Of a stretch of DNA of 64,000 bases, positions 51,265 through 60,725 are shown piece after piece. Numbering within the stretch: the stretch's first letter is position 1; each line of letters opens with the position of its first letter. The DNA comes from CAILZL01 sp050248275 (GTDB lineage: Bacteria > Pseudomonadota > Gammaproteobacteria > Steroidobacterales > Steroidobacteraceae), in NCBI GenBank assembly GCA_050248275.1, contig JBFWSR010000007.1:1-64000 (forward strand), in the 5' to 3' direction. The translations under genes were made by a program, and so were the position numbers. The notes beneath the pieces were generated by a model. That model did no database searches and was not told where the DNA came from. It worked only from the letters and a program-made list of their open reading frames with translations.

Positions 51265-51657
51265 ATGAGCAATATTCCTGCTGAACTCAAGTATCTCGCC
51301 AGCCACGAATGGGCGCGCGTTGAAGCTGACGGCACGCTGACGGTGGGTATCTCCGATCATGCACAGGCCGCGCTGGGCGATCTGGTGTTCGTGGAAACGC
51401 CCGAGGTGGGACGCAAGGTGAAGGCCGGTGAAGCCTTTGCGGTGGTGGAATCGGTGAAGGCCGCGTCGGATGTGTACAGCCCCGTCAGTGGCGAAGTGCT
51501 GGCGGTGAATGAGGCGTTGGGCGCCACGCCGGAACTGATCAATCAGTCGCCTTATGGCGAGGGTTGGCTCATGAAGATCCGCCCCAGCGATGCCAGCGAG
51601 CTGGCCAGGCTGCTCGATGCCGCCGCCTATCAGTCTGTCGCCGACGCTGCTCACTAA
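51265..51657 (+). CDS. gcvH: Glycine cleavage system H protein (lipoyl carrier)
   Basis: A 130-residue swinging-arm carrier. The lipoylated Lys is K65 in VVESVKAASDVYSP, within a flattened beta-barrel. The typical start YLASHEWARVE and end NQSPYGEGWLMKI are present. GAGGA precedes the ATG at 51265. It follows gcvT by 30 bp and is followed by gcvPA. Confidence 0.98.
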   Translation: MSNIPAELKYLASHEWARVEADGTLTVGISDHAQAALGDLVFVETPEVGRKVKAGEAFAVVESVKAASDVYSPVSGEVLAVNEALGATPELINQSPYGEGWLMKIRPSDASELARLLDAAAYQSVADAAH

Positions 51658-51667
51658 GGAATTCGTC

Positions 51668-53029
51668 ATGCCTTTCATTCCGCATACTGAAGACGATGTG
51701 CGCGAGATGCTGGCTGTCATCGGTGCGCCCGACATCGAAGCGCTGTTCGATGAAATTCCTGTGGAATTGCGCTCACAGGGGCTGACGCAGGTGCCTGAAG
51801 CGCTGTCCGAAATGGAAGTGGGCCGGTTGATGCAAGAGCGCGCCGCGCAGGATGGCAAGTATCTGAACTTCATCGGCGCGGGTGCTTACGAACATCACAT
51901 TCCCGCCGCCGTGTGGGCGATTGTCACGCGCGGCGAGTTCTATTCGGCGTACACGCCGTATCAGGCCGAGGCCAGTCAGGGCACGTTGCAGCTGTTGTAT
52001 GAATATCAAACCATGATGGCCAGCCTCACCGGCATGGCGGTGTCGAATGCGTCGTTGTATGACGGCGCCTCGGCGCTGTCGGAAGCCTGTTTGATGGCGG
52101 TGCGCGCCAATCGCAAATCGCAGTCGCAGCGCTTCATCATTACCGCCAGCGTGAATCCGACCTATGCCAAGGTCACTCAGGCCATTGCCGGCAATCAGAA
52201 TTTGCAGTTCGATCACGTGGCGTTCGATGCACAATCGGGCGCCACGCCGGTGGATTCGCTCAAGCCATTGTCCGGTCAGGACATCACCGGACTGGTGATT
52301 CAGCAGCCGAATTTCTTCGGTCAGTTGGAGGACGTGGATGCCCTGACCGACTGGGCGCATGCCAATGGCATATTTGTGATTGCCGTGGTGAATCCCATTT
52401 CGCTGGCGCTGCTCAAACCCCCCGGTGAATGGGGCGCCAAGGGCGCCGACATTGTCGTGGGTGATGGCCAGCCCCTGGGCGTACCGCTGGCTTCCGGTGG
52501 GCCGTATTTCGGTTTCATGACCACGCGCATGGAGTATGTGCGCCAGATGCCGGGGCGCATCATAGGCCGCACGGTGGATCTCGAAGGCAAGCAGGGGTTC
52601 ACGCTGACTTTGCAGGCGCGCGAGCAGCATATTCGTCGTGGCAAAGCCACCTCGAATATCTGCACCAATCAGGGTCTGCTGGTCACGGCTGCCACCATCT
52701 ACATGTCGATTCTGGGCGCCGAAGGGCTGGAGCGGGTAGCCGCCAACAGTCAGCAGCGCACCAGTGAACTGGTGAATGCCCTGACCAAAATTCCCGGCGT
52801 GAAGCAGGCCTTTAGCGGACCACGCTTTCACGAAGCGGTGATTACGCTCAATCGCAGTGTGCCTGAAGTGCTGGATGCCCTGGTCAGGCGCGGCATCGTC
52901 GGTGGCTATGACTTGTCGCAGCACTATCCGCAGCTGGGGAATGCGTTGCTGGTGTGCGCCACTGAAACGCGCAGCAGTGCCGATATTGCTGCCTACGCCA
53001 GGGCACTGCCTGAAATTCTCAATGCGTAA
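51668..53029 (+). CDS. gcvPA: Glycine dehydrogenase (decarboxylating) subunit 1
   Basis: N-terminal half of the glycine-decarboxylating P protein encoded as a separate subunit, 453 residues. The start MPFIPHTEDDVREMLAVIG and motifs FIGAGAYEHHIPAAV, YTPYQAEASQGTLQ and ASLYDGASA are typical. Only the second subunit carries the PLP lysine. AAGGA precedes the ATG. Split P protein is the minority form in gammaproteobacteria, where enterics have a single gcvP. Confidence 0.97.
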   Translation: MPFIPHTEDDVREMLAVIGAPDIEALFDEIPVELRSQGLTQVPEALSEMEVGRLMQERAAQDGKYLNFIGAGAYEHHIPAAVWAIVTRGEFYSAYTPYQAEASQGTLQLLYEYQTMMASLTGMAVSNASLYDGASALSEACLMAVRANRKSQSQRFIITASVNPTYAKVTQAIAGNQNLQFDHVAFDAQSGATPVDSLKPLSGQDITGLVIQQPNFFGQLEDVDALTDWAHANGIFVIAVVNPISLALLKPPGEWGAKGADIVVGDGQPLGVPLASGGPYFGFMTTRMEYVRQMPGRIIGRTVDLEGKQGFTLTLQAREQHIRRGKATSNICTNQGLLVTAATIYMSILGAEGLERVAANSQQRTSELVNALTKIPGVKQAFSGPRFHEAVITLNRSVPEVLDALVRRGIVGGYDLSQHYPQLGNALLVCATETRSSADIAAYARALPEILNA

Positions 53030-53091
53030 CTGCTTTGTAGGCCGGGATGAAATCCCAACCGACATTGGATTCTTAATTACGAGTTTGTAAC

Positions 53092-54555
53092 ATGACTGAA
53101 AAACTCATCTTCCAACATTCGCGTCCGGGCCGTACGGCGGCTGCGCAATATCCGGCAGCAGTGGCCAGTGAAATTCCGGCGGCGCTGCAACGCACCGGGC
53201 GCCCACAACTGCCTGAAGTGTCCGAACTGCAGGCCGTGCGTCATTACACCCGTTTGTCGCAGAAGAACTTTTCCATCGACACGCATTTTTATCCGCTGGG
53301 TTCCTGCACCATGAAGTACAACCCGCGTGCCTGTAACAGTCTCGCGATGCTGCCGGAGTTCCTTAATCGCCATCCACTGTCGCCCGACGCCACCGGCCAG
53401 GGCTTTCTCGCCTGCATGTATGAGTTGCAGGAGATGCTCAAGGACGTCACCGGCATGCACAGCGTCTCGCTGACGCCGATGGCCGGTGCGCAGGGCGAAT
53501 TTGCCGGCGTGGCCATGATACGCGCCTATCACCAGTCACGCGGCGAGGCGTATCGCGATGAACTGATTGTGCCCGACGCTGCGCATGGCACCAATCCAGC
53601 CACCGCGACGATGTGTGGCTGCAAGGTGGTGGAGATTCCTTCGCTGCCTTCGGGCGACATCGATCTGGATGCCCTGCAGAAAGCGGTGGGACCGAATACC
53701 GCCGGCATCATGCTCACCAATCCTTCGACCCTGGGTGTGTTCGAACGCCGCATCAAGCAGATGGCGCAGATTGTTCACGATGCCGGTGGCCTGCTTTATT
53801 ACGACGGTGCCAATCTGAATGCCATTCTGGGCAAAGTGCGTCCGGGTGACATGGGCTTCGATGTGATTCACATGAATCTGCACAAGACCTTTTCCACGCC
53901 GCATGGCAGCGGCGGTCCGGGCGCCGGCGCGGTGGGGGTCAGCAAACGTGTGGCGCCATTCATGCCGCTGCCCATTGTTGGCAAAGAGGTTGGCAAGCAG
54001 GGCGAAGCGTATCGTTGGCTCACAGAAAAAGATCTGCCGCAGTCCATCGGCCGCCTGTCGGCCTTCATGGGTAATGCCGGCGTACTGATGCGTGCGTACA
54101 TTTACATGCGCATGCTGGGCAAGGATGGCATGCATCGCGTCGCTGAATATGCCGCGCTCAATGCCAACTATCTGCTGGCGCGCCTGCGTCAAGCCGGTTT
54201 CGATCCAGCGTATCCGCAACGTCGCGCCAGCCACGAGTTCATCATCACGCTCAAACGTCAGACGCGCGATTTCAACGTCAATGCCATGGATTTCGCCAAG
54301 CGTCTGCTGGACTACGGTTTCCATGCGCCCACCACCTACTTCCCGTTGCTGGTGCCGGAATGTCTGTTGATCGAGCCCACCGAAACCGAAGCCAGGGAAG
54401 AACTGGATGCCTTCGTGGATGCCTTGATCGACATCCAGCGCGAAGCAGAAACCGATGCCGAAAAAGTGAAGGGTGCGCCGTATACGCTGCCCGTGCGTCG
54501 TCTTGACGATGTGCGCGCTGCCAAGCAGCTGGATCTGATCTGGAAGGGATATTGA
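53092..54555 (+). CDS. gcvPB: Glycine dehydrogenase (decarboxylating) subunit 2
   Basis: PLP-binding half of the P protein, 487 residues. The PLP Schiff-base lysine is K265 in MNLHKTFSTPHGSGGPG. DTHFYPLGSCTMKYNP near the N-terminus and DAAHGTNPATATM are family markers. With subunit 1 it decarboxylates glycine and loads aminomethyl onto the lipoyl arm of H protein. It is the last gene of the gcv operon; I see no strong terminator before dgkA. Confidence 0.97.
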   Translation: MTEKLIFQHSRPGRTAAAQYPAAVASEIPAALQRTGRPQLPEVSELQAVRHYTRLSQKNFSIDTHFYPLGSCTMKYNPRACNSLAMLPEFLNRHPLSPDATGQGFLACMYELQEMLKDVTGMHSVSLTPMAGAQGEFAGVAMIRAYHQSRGEAYRDELIVPDAAHGTNPATATMCGCKVVEIPSLPSGDIDLDALQKAVGPNTAGIMLTNPSTLGVFERRIKQMAQIVHDAGGLLYYDGANLNAILGKVRPGDMGFDVIHMNLHKTFSTPHGSGGPGAGAVGVSKRVAPFMPLPIVGKEVGKQGEAYRWLTEKDLPQSIGRLSAFMGNAGVLMRAYIYMRMLGKDGMHRVAEYAALNANYLLARLRQAGFDPAYPQRRASHEFIITLKRQTRDFNVNAMDFAKRLLDYGFHAPTTYFPLLVPECLLIEPTETEAREELDAFVDALIDIQREAETDAEKVKGAPYTLPVRRLDDVRAAKQLDLIWKGY

Positions 54556-54634
54556 TGACGGACGCACCGATCGCCTTGTCCTCACGACCGGGAGCTTGGG
54601 CTTGTGTGAATTTGCTGGCCTATCGGATGCATTG

Positions 54635-55000
54635 ATGATCGACCGTAACAAACCTTCGGGCATGACCCGTCTGTTCAAGGCCTTCGGCAACTCCATGCTG
54701 GGGTTTGCCGGCGTGTACCGGCACGAAGCGGCCTTCCGTCAGGAACTGCTGTTGGCGATCATTCTGGTCCCCCTGGGTATTTATCTTGGCCACACTGGCA
54801 TCGAGCGCGCCTTGCTGGTGGGCAGCGTATTGTTCGTTCTGGTGGTGGAGATACTCAATAGCAGCATCGAAGCGGTGGTCGATCGCATTGGCCTGGAGCG
54901 TCATGAGCTGTCGGGACTGGCCAAGGATCTGGGTTCCGCTGCCGTATTTCTGTCCCTGGCCATGGTGGCGATTACATGGGGATTGGTGCTGCTGGGTTAA
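54635..55000 (+). CDS. dgkA: Diacylglycerol kinase (DgkA family)
   Basis: Small integral-membrane kinase that recycles diacylglycerol to phosphatidic acid. The 121 residues (122 in E. coli) have an amphipathic N-terminus, three transmembrane helices and the family motif VVEILNSSIEAVVDRIGLE with the catalytic Glu and Asn. HELSGLAKDLGSAAVFLSL follows. The start at 54635 gives the normal length. Confidence 0.96.
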   Translation: MIDRNKPSGMTRLFKAFGNSMLGFAGVYRHEAAFRQELLLAIILVPLGIYLGHTGIERALLVGSVLFVLVVEILNSSIEAVVDRIGLERHELSGLAKDLGSAAVFLSLAMVAITWGLVLLG

Positions 55001-55039
55001 TTGCTCATCCGGAACGTGCCCGGTACAGCGTTATTTGTC

Positions 55040-55068
55040 TTGTAAACGCCACAGGTCATCATTAGAAT
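55040..55068 (+). promoter_or_regulatory. Putative promoter of the initiator tRNA with GC-rich discriminator
   Basis: TTGTAA (55040-55045) lies 17 bp from TAGAAT (55063-55068), followed by GCGCGGCC before the tRNA starts at 55082. The layout is nearly the same as in front of rplM and rpsO. Confidence 0.65.
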
Positions 55069-55081
55069 GCGCGGCCTCTGT

Positions 55082-55158
<77 letters not shown>

Positions 55159-55197
55159 ATACCTGATCACGGTCAGGTCCTGATGCGTCAGGTTTGG

Positions 55198-55217
55198 GCC
55201 CCTTCAAGGGGCTTTTT
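55198..55217 (+). terminator. Intrinsic terminator after tRNA-fMet
   Basis: Short stem GCCCC (55198-55202) and GGGGC (55208-55212) with loop TTCAA, then five T residues. A small CCTGA-TGCG-TCAGG hairpin lies just upstream. Confidence 0.7.
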
Positions 55218-55343
55218 GGTTTCTGGCCAAAGTGAATTGGAGAGACCGGGCGATGTCGGATGAAGTCATCGCAGGCAACGTGATGGGAGCCACTGGAGCT
55301 GCAGTGGCAGGCAGAGGCCGGGCGCAGGGATTGAGCGTTAATG

Positions 55344-55366
55344 AATGGGCCGCTGGCCCATTTTTT
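55344..55366 (+). terminator. Intrinsic terminator upstream of the second repeat element
   Basis: Stem AATGGGCC (55344-55351) and GGCCCATT (55355-55362) with a GCT loop, followed by six T residues (55361-55366). It would stop transcripts before rimP, so the rimP operon probably has its own promoter downstream or depends on read-through. Confidence 0.75.
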
Positions 55367-55475
55367 ATTTGTGATGTACAGGACGTGCAAATGCCGTGGA
55401 GCGCAGGATGCGCGGGAACGGCGGATGTGCACGGATGCACGAATGCCGCGAGCGCAGGATGCACTGCAGCGGCGG
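55363..55475 (+). repeat. Tandem palindromic repeat, copy 2 (two units)
   Basis: Two units start at 55373 and 55424 (period 51), related to those at 50017 and 50066. The second unit reads GATGTGCACGGATGCACG then AATGCCGCGAGCGCAGGATGC, and the first is more diverged. The hairpin GTGCA-CGGA-TGCAC is kept even though its bases differ from copy 1. Together with the two terminators it fills the gap 55159-55505 between tRNA-fMet and rimP. Confidence 0.78.
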
Positions 55476-55505
55476 GTTTATGAGCAGGTTGCGTGAGGAG
55501 GCAGC

Positions 55506-55958
55506 ATGCGCGACAAGTTGATCGAGCTGCTGGAGCCTGTGGTTCGCGGCCTTGGTTTCGAGCTCTGGGAACTGGAGTACTCGGCGCATCGCGGCAATGG
55601 CTTCCTGCGCCTGTACATTGATGCCGAGCAGGGTATTGATCTGGAAGCCTGCGAGCGGGTCAGTCGTGCGGTCAGCGAAGTGCTGGATAAGGCCGATCCG
55701 ATTCCGGTGGAATATACGCTGGAGGTGTCGTCGCCGGGGCTGGACCGGGTGTTGCGCACCGAAACGCATTTCAAGCGCTTCATCGGCGAACGCGCCCGGG
55801 TGGATATGGTGTTGCCGGTCAATGGCCGGCGCCGTTTCCTCGGCAGGCTGCTGGCGGTCAGCGACCGCGAGCTGACGCTGGAGCAGGATGGCCAGCCGGT
55901 CACCTTGCCGCTGGACGGTATCGGCAAGGCGCGGCTGGAACCGGATTTTGATCAGTAA
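55506..55958 (+). CDS. rimP: Ribosome maturation factor RimP
   Basis: RimP assists early 30S assembly. The 150-residue protein has the two-domain RimP/YhbC organisation, an N-terminal alpha/beta domain (GFELWELEY, FLRLYIDAEQGIDLEACERVSR) and a C-terminal SH3-like barrel (LDGIGKARLEPDF). The YTLEVSSPGLDRVL motif lies at the domain junction. GAGGAG precedes the ATG. First gene of rimP-nusA-infB-rbfA-truB-rpsO-pnp. Confidence 0.97.
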   Translation: MRDKLIELLEPVVRGLGFELWELEYSAHRGNGFLRLYIDAEQGIDLEACERVSRAVSEVLDKADPIPVEYTLEVSSPGLDRVLRTETHFKRFIGERARVDMVLPVNGRRRFLGRLLAVSDRELTLEQDGQPVTLPLDGIGKARLEPDFDQ

Positions 55959-56053
55959 CATGTTGAGCGATTGAATGGCGTGGCGTTTTGGAGCAGTCGG
56001 TTTTTACTGGTGAGTGATGGTTGGAACATTGACTCTCAGGCGGGAGTGAAGTG

Positions 56054-57556
56054 ATGACGATGAACAAAGAGATCCTGATGGTGGTGGACGCGGTTTCCAA
56101 TGAGAAAGGCGTCGACAAGGAAATCATATTCGAGGCTCTTGAAGCGGCCCTGGCTTCCGCCACGCGCAAGCGTTATGGCGAAGGCTTCGATGTGCGCATC
56201 GCCATCAACCGCAAGACCGGAAATTACGATACGTTCCGTCGCTGGAAAGTATTCGCCGACGATTCCAACGAGCTGGAGTTTCCGGATCGCGAGCTGCGCA
56301 TGGAAGATGCCCTGGATATATCCAAAGACGCCGAGCCCGGCGGCTATGTGGAGGAGCCGCTGGAATCGGTGGCCTTCGGACGCATCGCTGCGCAAACTGC
56401 CAAGCAGGTGATCGTGCAGAAGGTGCGCGAAGCCGAACGGGCGCATGTCGTCGATCAGTTCCGCGATCGCATGGGCACCATGGTATCGGGTCTGGTCAAA
56501 CGCGTGGATCGCAGCGGCATCACGGTTGATCTGGGCGGCAACGCCGAAGGTTTCATTCCGCGCGAACACATGATTCCGCGCGAGCCGGTGCGCGCCCAGG
56601 ATCGCATCAAGGCCTACCTCAAGGAAATCCGTACCGAACAGCGCGGTCCGCAGTTGTTCTTAAGCCGTACTGCGCCGGAATTCCTGATCGAACTGTTCAA
56701 GCTGGAAGTGCCGGAAGTCGGCCAGGGCCTGATCGAGATCATCGGCGCTGCCCGCGATCCGGGCGTGCGCGCCAAGATTGCCGTGAAGAGCAACGACCAG
56801 CGCATCGATCCGGTCGGCGCCTGCGTCGGCATGCGTGGCGCACGCGTGCAGGCCGTGTCCAATGAGATCGGCGGCGAGCGCGTTGACATCATTCCGTTCG
56901 ACGACAATGCCGCACAGTTCGTCATCAATGCCATGGCGCCTGCCGAAGTCGTGTCCATCGTGGTGGACGAGGACTCCCACTCAATGGATGTGGCGGTGAC
57001 GGAGGAAAAGCTGTCGCAAGCCATTGGTCGCGGCGGCCAGAACATCCGTCTGGCCAGCGAGCTGACCGGCTGGAACCTCAACATCATGACCAGCGAAGCG
57101 GCCGAGAAGAAGAGCGAGTCCGAAGCGCGCGCACTGGTCGAGATGTTCATGAAGCAACTGGACGTGGACGAAGAGGTGGCGGCTATTCTGGTCCAGGAAG
57201 GGTTCTCCACCATCGAGGAAGTGGCCTATGTGCCGGCTGCCGAACTGGCGGCGATCGAGGACTTTGATGAAGACATCATCAAGGAGCTGCGTAATCGCGC
57301 CCGTGACGTGCTGCTGACGCAGGCCATTGCCAGCGAAGAAGTTCAGGAGACGGCTGACGACTTGTTCCAGGTCGAAGGCATGACCCAGGAACTGGCCGGT
57401 CAGCTGGCCGGCCATGGCATCAAGACGCGTGACGAGCTGGCGGAACTGGCCATTGACGATCTGATGGAAATCGACGGTATGGACGAGCAGCGCGCGGGTC
57501 AGTTGATCATGGCGGCACGCAAGCATTGGTTTGAATCAGCCGAGCACCAGGTTTGA
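56054..57556 (+). CDS. nusA: Transcription termination/antitermination protein NusA
   Basis: RNA polymerase-associated elongation factor, 500 residues. The order is N-terminal RNAP-binding domain (about 1-130), S1 domain (MVSGLVKRVDRSGITVDLGG), KH1 and KH2 (VGACVGMRGARVQAV; IGRGGQNIRLASEL), and two acidic C-terminal AR repeats as in gammaproteobacteria (FSTIEEVAYVPAAEL; IKTRDELAELAIDDL). The ATG at 56054 is seven bases after GGGAG. It sits between rimP and infB. Confidence 0.98.
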   Translation: MTMNKEILMVVDAVSNEKGVDKEIIFEALEAALASATRKRYGEGFDVRIAINRKTGNYDTFRRWKVFADDSNELEFPDRELRMEDALDISKDAEPGGYVEEPLESVAFGRIAAQTAKQVIVQKVREAERAHVVDQFRDRMGTMVSGLVKRVDRSGITVDLGGNAEGFIPREHMIPREPVRAQDRIKAYLKEIRTEQRGPQLFLSRTAPEFLIELFKLEVPEVGQGLIEIIGAARDPGVRAKIAVKSNDQRIDPVGACVGMRGARVQAVSNEIGGERVDIIPFDDNAAQFVINAMAPAEVVSIVVDEDSHSMDVAVTEEKLSQAIGRGGQNIRLASELTGWNLNIMTSEAAEKKSESEARALVEMFMKQLDVDEEVAAILVQEGFSTIEEVAYVPAAELAAIEDFDEDIIKELRNRARDVLLTQAIASEEVQETADDLFQVEGMTQELAGQLAGHGIKTRDELAELAIDDLMEIDGMDEQRAGQLIMAARKHWFESAEHQV

Positions 57557-57614
57557 ATTCAGGGCCTGAATCAGGTTCGGTGCTTAAGCAGGCGGCAGGC
57601 AGTGCGGAGGGTGT

Positions 57615-60221
57615 ATGGCTGATGTAACGGTAAACCAGTTGGCAAAGGGCTTGAATGTCCCTGTTGACCGGCTGCTCAAGCAACTGGATGAAGCGGGCAT
57701 CAGGGTATCGGGTGCGGATGCCCTGATCAGCGACGAAGCCAAAATGGAATTGTTGACCTTCCTGCGTCGCGCACATGGCCGTGACGACAATGCGGCCGCG
57801 CCGAGCAAGATCACCCTGAAGCGCAAGTCGCAGGGTGAAATCAAGGTGGCGACTGCGCAGGGCAGGGCGCGTACCGTCAACGTGGAAGTGCGCAGCAAGA
57901 AAACCTATCTGAACCGCAGCGTGCTGGAAGAAAAGGCGCGCCATCACGACGAACTGGAGCCCAGGCGCGAACAGCTTGAACCATCGCATCGCGAAGCCGA
58001 CGAGCCGGTGATTGAGCCGGTCGAGCAAACTGCAGAGCAGATCGAGCAGGCTGCCAATGCCCGGCGTGAAGCAGAGCGTGTGGAGCGTGAGCGTCAGGAA
58101 GCCGAAGCGCATCGTCGCGCGCTGGAAGAAGTGCGCTTGCAGGCTGAAGCAGAAAATCGCCGCATGGCGGAAGAGCGCGATCTCGCAGAAACCGCGCGCA
58201 AGCAGCAGGAACAACAGGCCCGGGACGCACGCGATGCGCGTGCCGCACGCGAGCGTGAGCAGCAACAGCGTGCAGCGGGTCGCAGTGATGCGCCGTCATC
58301 ATCACGCGGCGACGCGCCGGGTCGCTCCGAGTTGCACATCTCCACCGATGCCAGCGCCCGTTTCAAGAAAAAGAAGCAACAGCAACAGCAGCAGCTGAAT
58401 CGTTCGCGCAAACCCGCGCAAGTCAGCGTCGGCGCGCAGCATGGCTTTGAAAAGCCGGTGGCGCCCGTCAAGCACGAGGTGCAGGTGCCGGAAACCATTA
58501 CGGTATCCGAGCTGGCGCAGCGCATGGCTGTCAAGGCCACTGAAGTCATCAAGGTGATGATGAACATGGGCGTGATGGCCACCATCAATCAGCCCATCGA
58601 TCAGGATACCGCTGCGCTGGTGGTGGAAGAGCTGGGCCATACCGCCGTCCTGCAGAAGGAAAGCGCGCTGGACGACGAGCTGCACAGCAGCGAAGCGCAG
58701 CATGAGCTGCTGCCGCGTCCGCCGGTGGTCACTGTCATGGGCCACGTTGACCATGGCAAGACCTCGTTGCTGGACTACATTCGCCGCACCAAGGTGGTGG
58801 CGGGCGAAGCGGGCGGCATTACCCAGCACATCGGCGCTTATCATGTCGAAACGCCCAAGGGTGTGGTGACCTTCCTGGATACGCCGGGTCATGCTGCGTT
58901 CTCGGCCATGCGCGCCCGCGGCGCACAGGTGACCGACGTGGTGATTCTGGTGGTGGCCGCCGATGACGGCGTGATGCCGCAGACCATCGAAGCGATCAAT
59001 CATGCGCGCGCTGCGGAAGTGCCCATCGTGGTGGCCATCACCAAGGTGGACAAGCCTGAAGCCGATCCGGACCGCATCAAGAACGAACTGGTCAAGCATG
59101 GCGTGATCCCGGAGGAATGGGGTGGCGACACCATGTTCGTCAACGTCTCCGCCCGGGCGGGCACCGGCATTGATCAGTTGCTGGAAGTCATTCTGCTGCA
59201 GGCCGAAGTGCTGGAACTCAAGGCGCCTACCGAGGGCATGGCGGCCGGTGTGGTCATTGAATCCTCGATCGAAAAGGGGCGTGGCGCCGTGGCCACCGTA
59301 CTGGTCAAGCGCGGCACCTTGAAACCGGGCGATCCCATCATTGCCGGCCAGGAATTCGGCCGCGTGCGTGCCCTGTTCGACGAAACCGGCCGTCAGGTGC
59401 AATCCGCCGGCCCGTCGTTGCCGGTGGTGGTGCTGGGCCTGTCCGGTGCGCCGAATGCCGGCGACGACCTGCTGGTGCTGGAAAGCGAGCGCAAGGTGCG
59501 TGAAATCGCCCTGTACCGCCAGGGCAAGTACCGCGATACCAAACTGGCCAAGGCCGCAGGCGCCAACAAACTGGAAGACATCTTCTCGCAGGCGGGTGAT
59601 GGCAAGGCTGCGGTGGTGTCGATCATCATCAAGGCCGACGTGCAGGGCAGTGCTGAAGCATTGCGCGACGCGTTGACCCAGTTGTCCACTGATGAGGTGA
59701 CCGTGAAAGTGCTGGCCAGCGGTGTCGGCGGCATCACCGAATCTGATGTCACCATGGCGGCCGCCTCCAATGCACGGGTCATCGGCTTTAACGTGCGTGC
59801 CGATGGCGCGGCCCGCAGCGCCATCAAGGACGGTAACGTCGATGTGCGTTACTACAGCATCATTTACGAAGCCATAGACGATGTGAAGCAACTGGCCTCT
59901 GGCTTACTTGCACCCGAGGTCAAGGAAACCATCGTCGGCCTGGCTGAAGTACGCGATGTATTCCGCTCCAGCAAGCTGGGCACGGTGGCAGGTTGCATCG
60001 TGACGGAAGGTTATGTGCGTCGTAACAATCCGATCCGCGTGCTGCGCGACAACGTGGTGATCTTCGAAGGCGGTTTGGAATCGCTGCGACGCTTCAAGGA
60101 TGACGTCAATGAGGTGCGCTCGGGCACCGAGTGCGGTATCGGCGTGAAGAACTACAACGACGTGCAGGTTGGCGATCAGATCGAATGTTATTCGCGCGTT
60201 GAAGTGGCGCGCACGATGTGA
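57615..60221 (+). CDS. infB: Translation initiation factor IF-2
   Basis: GTPase that places initiator tRNA on the 30S subunit, 868 residues. N-terminal IF2N domains are followed by a long charged, Glu/Arg/Gln-rich helical linker (about 100-270), a second IF2N segment, and the GTPase with G1 GHVDHGKT (376-383), DTPGHAAF and ITKVDKPE. Domains II, III and the fMet-tRNA-binding C domain follow, ending in QVGDQIECYSRVEVARTM. Expression next to the initiator tRNA gene is functionally apt. Confidence 0.98.
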   Translation: MADVTVNQLAKGLNVPVDRLLKQLDEAGIRVSGADALISDEAKMELLTFLRRAHGRDDNAAAPSKITLKRKSQGEIKVATAQGRARTVNVEVRSKKTYLNRSVLEEKARHHDELEPRREQLEPSHREADEPVIEPVEQTAEQIEQAANARREAERVERERQEAEAHRRALEEVRLQAEAENRRMAEERDLAETARKQQEQQARDARDARAAREREQQQRAAGRSDAPSSSRGDAPGRSELHISTDASARFKKKKQQQQQQLNRSRKPAQVSVGAQHGFEKPVAPVKHEVQVPETITVSELAQRMAVKATEVIKVMMNMGVMATINQPIDQDTAALVVEELGHTAVLQKESALDDELHSSEAQHELLPRPPVVTVMGHVDHGKTSLLDYIRRTKVVAGEAGGITQHIGAYHVETPKGVVTFLDTPGHAAFSAMRARGAQVTDVVILVVAADDGVMPQTIEAINHARAAEVPIVVAITKVDKPEADPDRIKNELVKHGVIPEEWGGDTMFVNVSARAGTGIDQLLEVILLQAEVLELKAPTEGMAAGVVIESSIEKGRGAVATVLVKRGTLKPGDPIIAGQEFGRVRALFDETGRQVQSAGPSLPVVVLGLSGAPNAGDDLLVLESERKVREIALYRQGKYRDTKLAKAAGANKLEDIFSQAGDGKAAVVSIIIKADVQGSAEALRDALTQLSTDEVTVKVLASGVGGITESDVTMAAASNARVIGFNVRADGAARSAIKDGNVDVRYYSIIYEAIDDVKQLASGLLAPEVKETIVGLAEVRDVFRSSKLGTVAGCIVTEGYVRRNNPIRVLRDNVVIFEGGLESLRRFKDDVNEVRSGTECGIGVKNYNDVQVGDQIECYSRVEVARTM

Positions 60222-60226
60222 TGCAG

Positions 60227-60247
60227 GGGCGGGTTTGCAACCCGCCC
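60227..60247 (+). other. Perfect hairpin between infB and rbfA
   Basis: GGGCGGGTT (60227-60235) and AACCCGCCC (60239-60247) form a 9-bp stem with a TGC loop. No T-run follows, so it is not a complete intrinsic terminator. It may protect or process the polycistronic mRNA. The rbfA start lies 20 bp downstream. Confidence 0.5.
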
Positions 60248-60266
60248 TCACATTAGAGGTCTGCCC

Positions 60267-60650
60267 ATGTCCAAAGCCTTCTCCCGCAGCCGGCGCGTTG
60301 CCGAACAGATCCAGCGCGTGCTGAGCGAACTCATCCGTCGTGAGCTGCGCGATCCCCGTTTGGGATCGGTCACCATCGTGGATGTACAGCTCAGCCAGGA
60401 TCTGTCGCACGCCAAGGTGTTCTATTCCATTCTGGGCGGCGACAAACATCCTGAACTGACCCAGGACATCATGGCTGAAGGCGCCAAACTGTTGCGCGGC
60501 CCGTTGGGACGGGCGCTGGCCCTGCGCCATGCGCCGCAACTGACCTTTGTCGCGGATGAGTTGATCGAGTACGGCACCCATCTGACCACGGTCATCAGCG
60601 AAGCCGTCAAGAACGATGCAAGTCGTCATCAGGATGACGATTCAAATTGA
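60267..60650 (+). CDS. rbfA: Ribosome-binding factor A
   Basis: Cold-shock-linked 30S maturation factor with a type-II KH fold, 127 residues. Signature elements are RVAEQIQRVLSELIRRELRDPRLG, VDVQLSQDLSHAKVFYS and the basic LRHAPQLTFVADE strand. A GAGG ribosome-binding site precedes the ATG. It is the fourth gene of the nusA-infB cluster. Confidence 0.97.
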   Translation: MSKAFSRSRRVAEQIQRVLSELIRRELRDPRLGSVTIVDVQLSQDLSHAKVFYSILGGDKHPELTQDIMAEGAKLLRGPLGRALALRHAPQLTFVADELIEYGTHLTTVISEAVKNDASRHQDDDSN

Positions 60651-60725
60651 GAATTGGTAATGGACAATTGATAACGCGGGCACCCTGTCCGTTGTCAGTT
60701 TCGTTCTGCTTATTCATTGCCAACT

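Noticed and set aside
55232..55483. An 83-codon frame between tRNA-fMet and rimP
   Set aside because: It runs through an intrinsic terminator and the palindromic repeat. The sequence is explained by these elements.
58302..59891. A 529-codon frame antisense to infB
   Set aside because: Mirror of infB codon usage (His/Asp-rich, low complexity). infB is certain.
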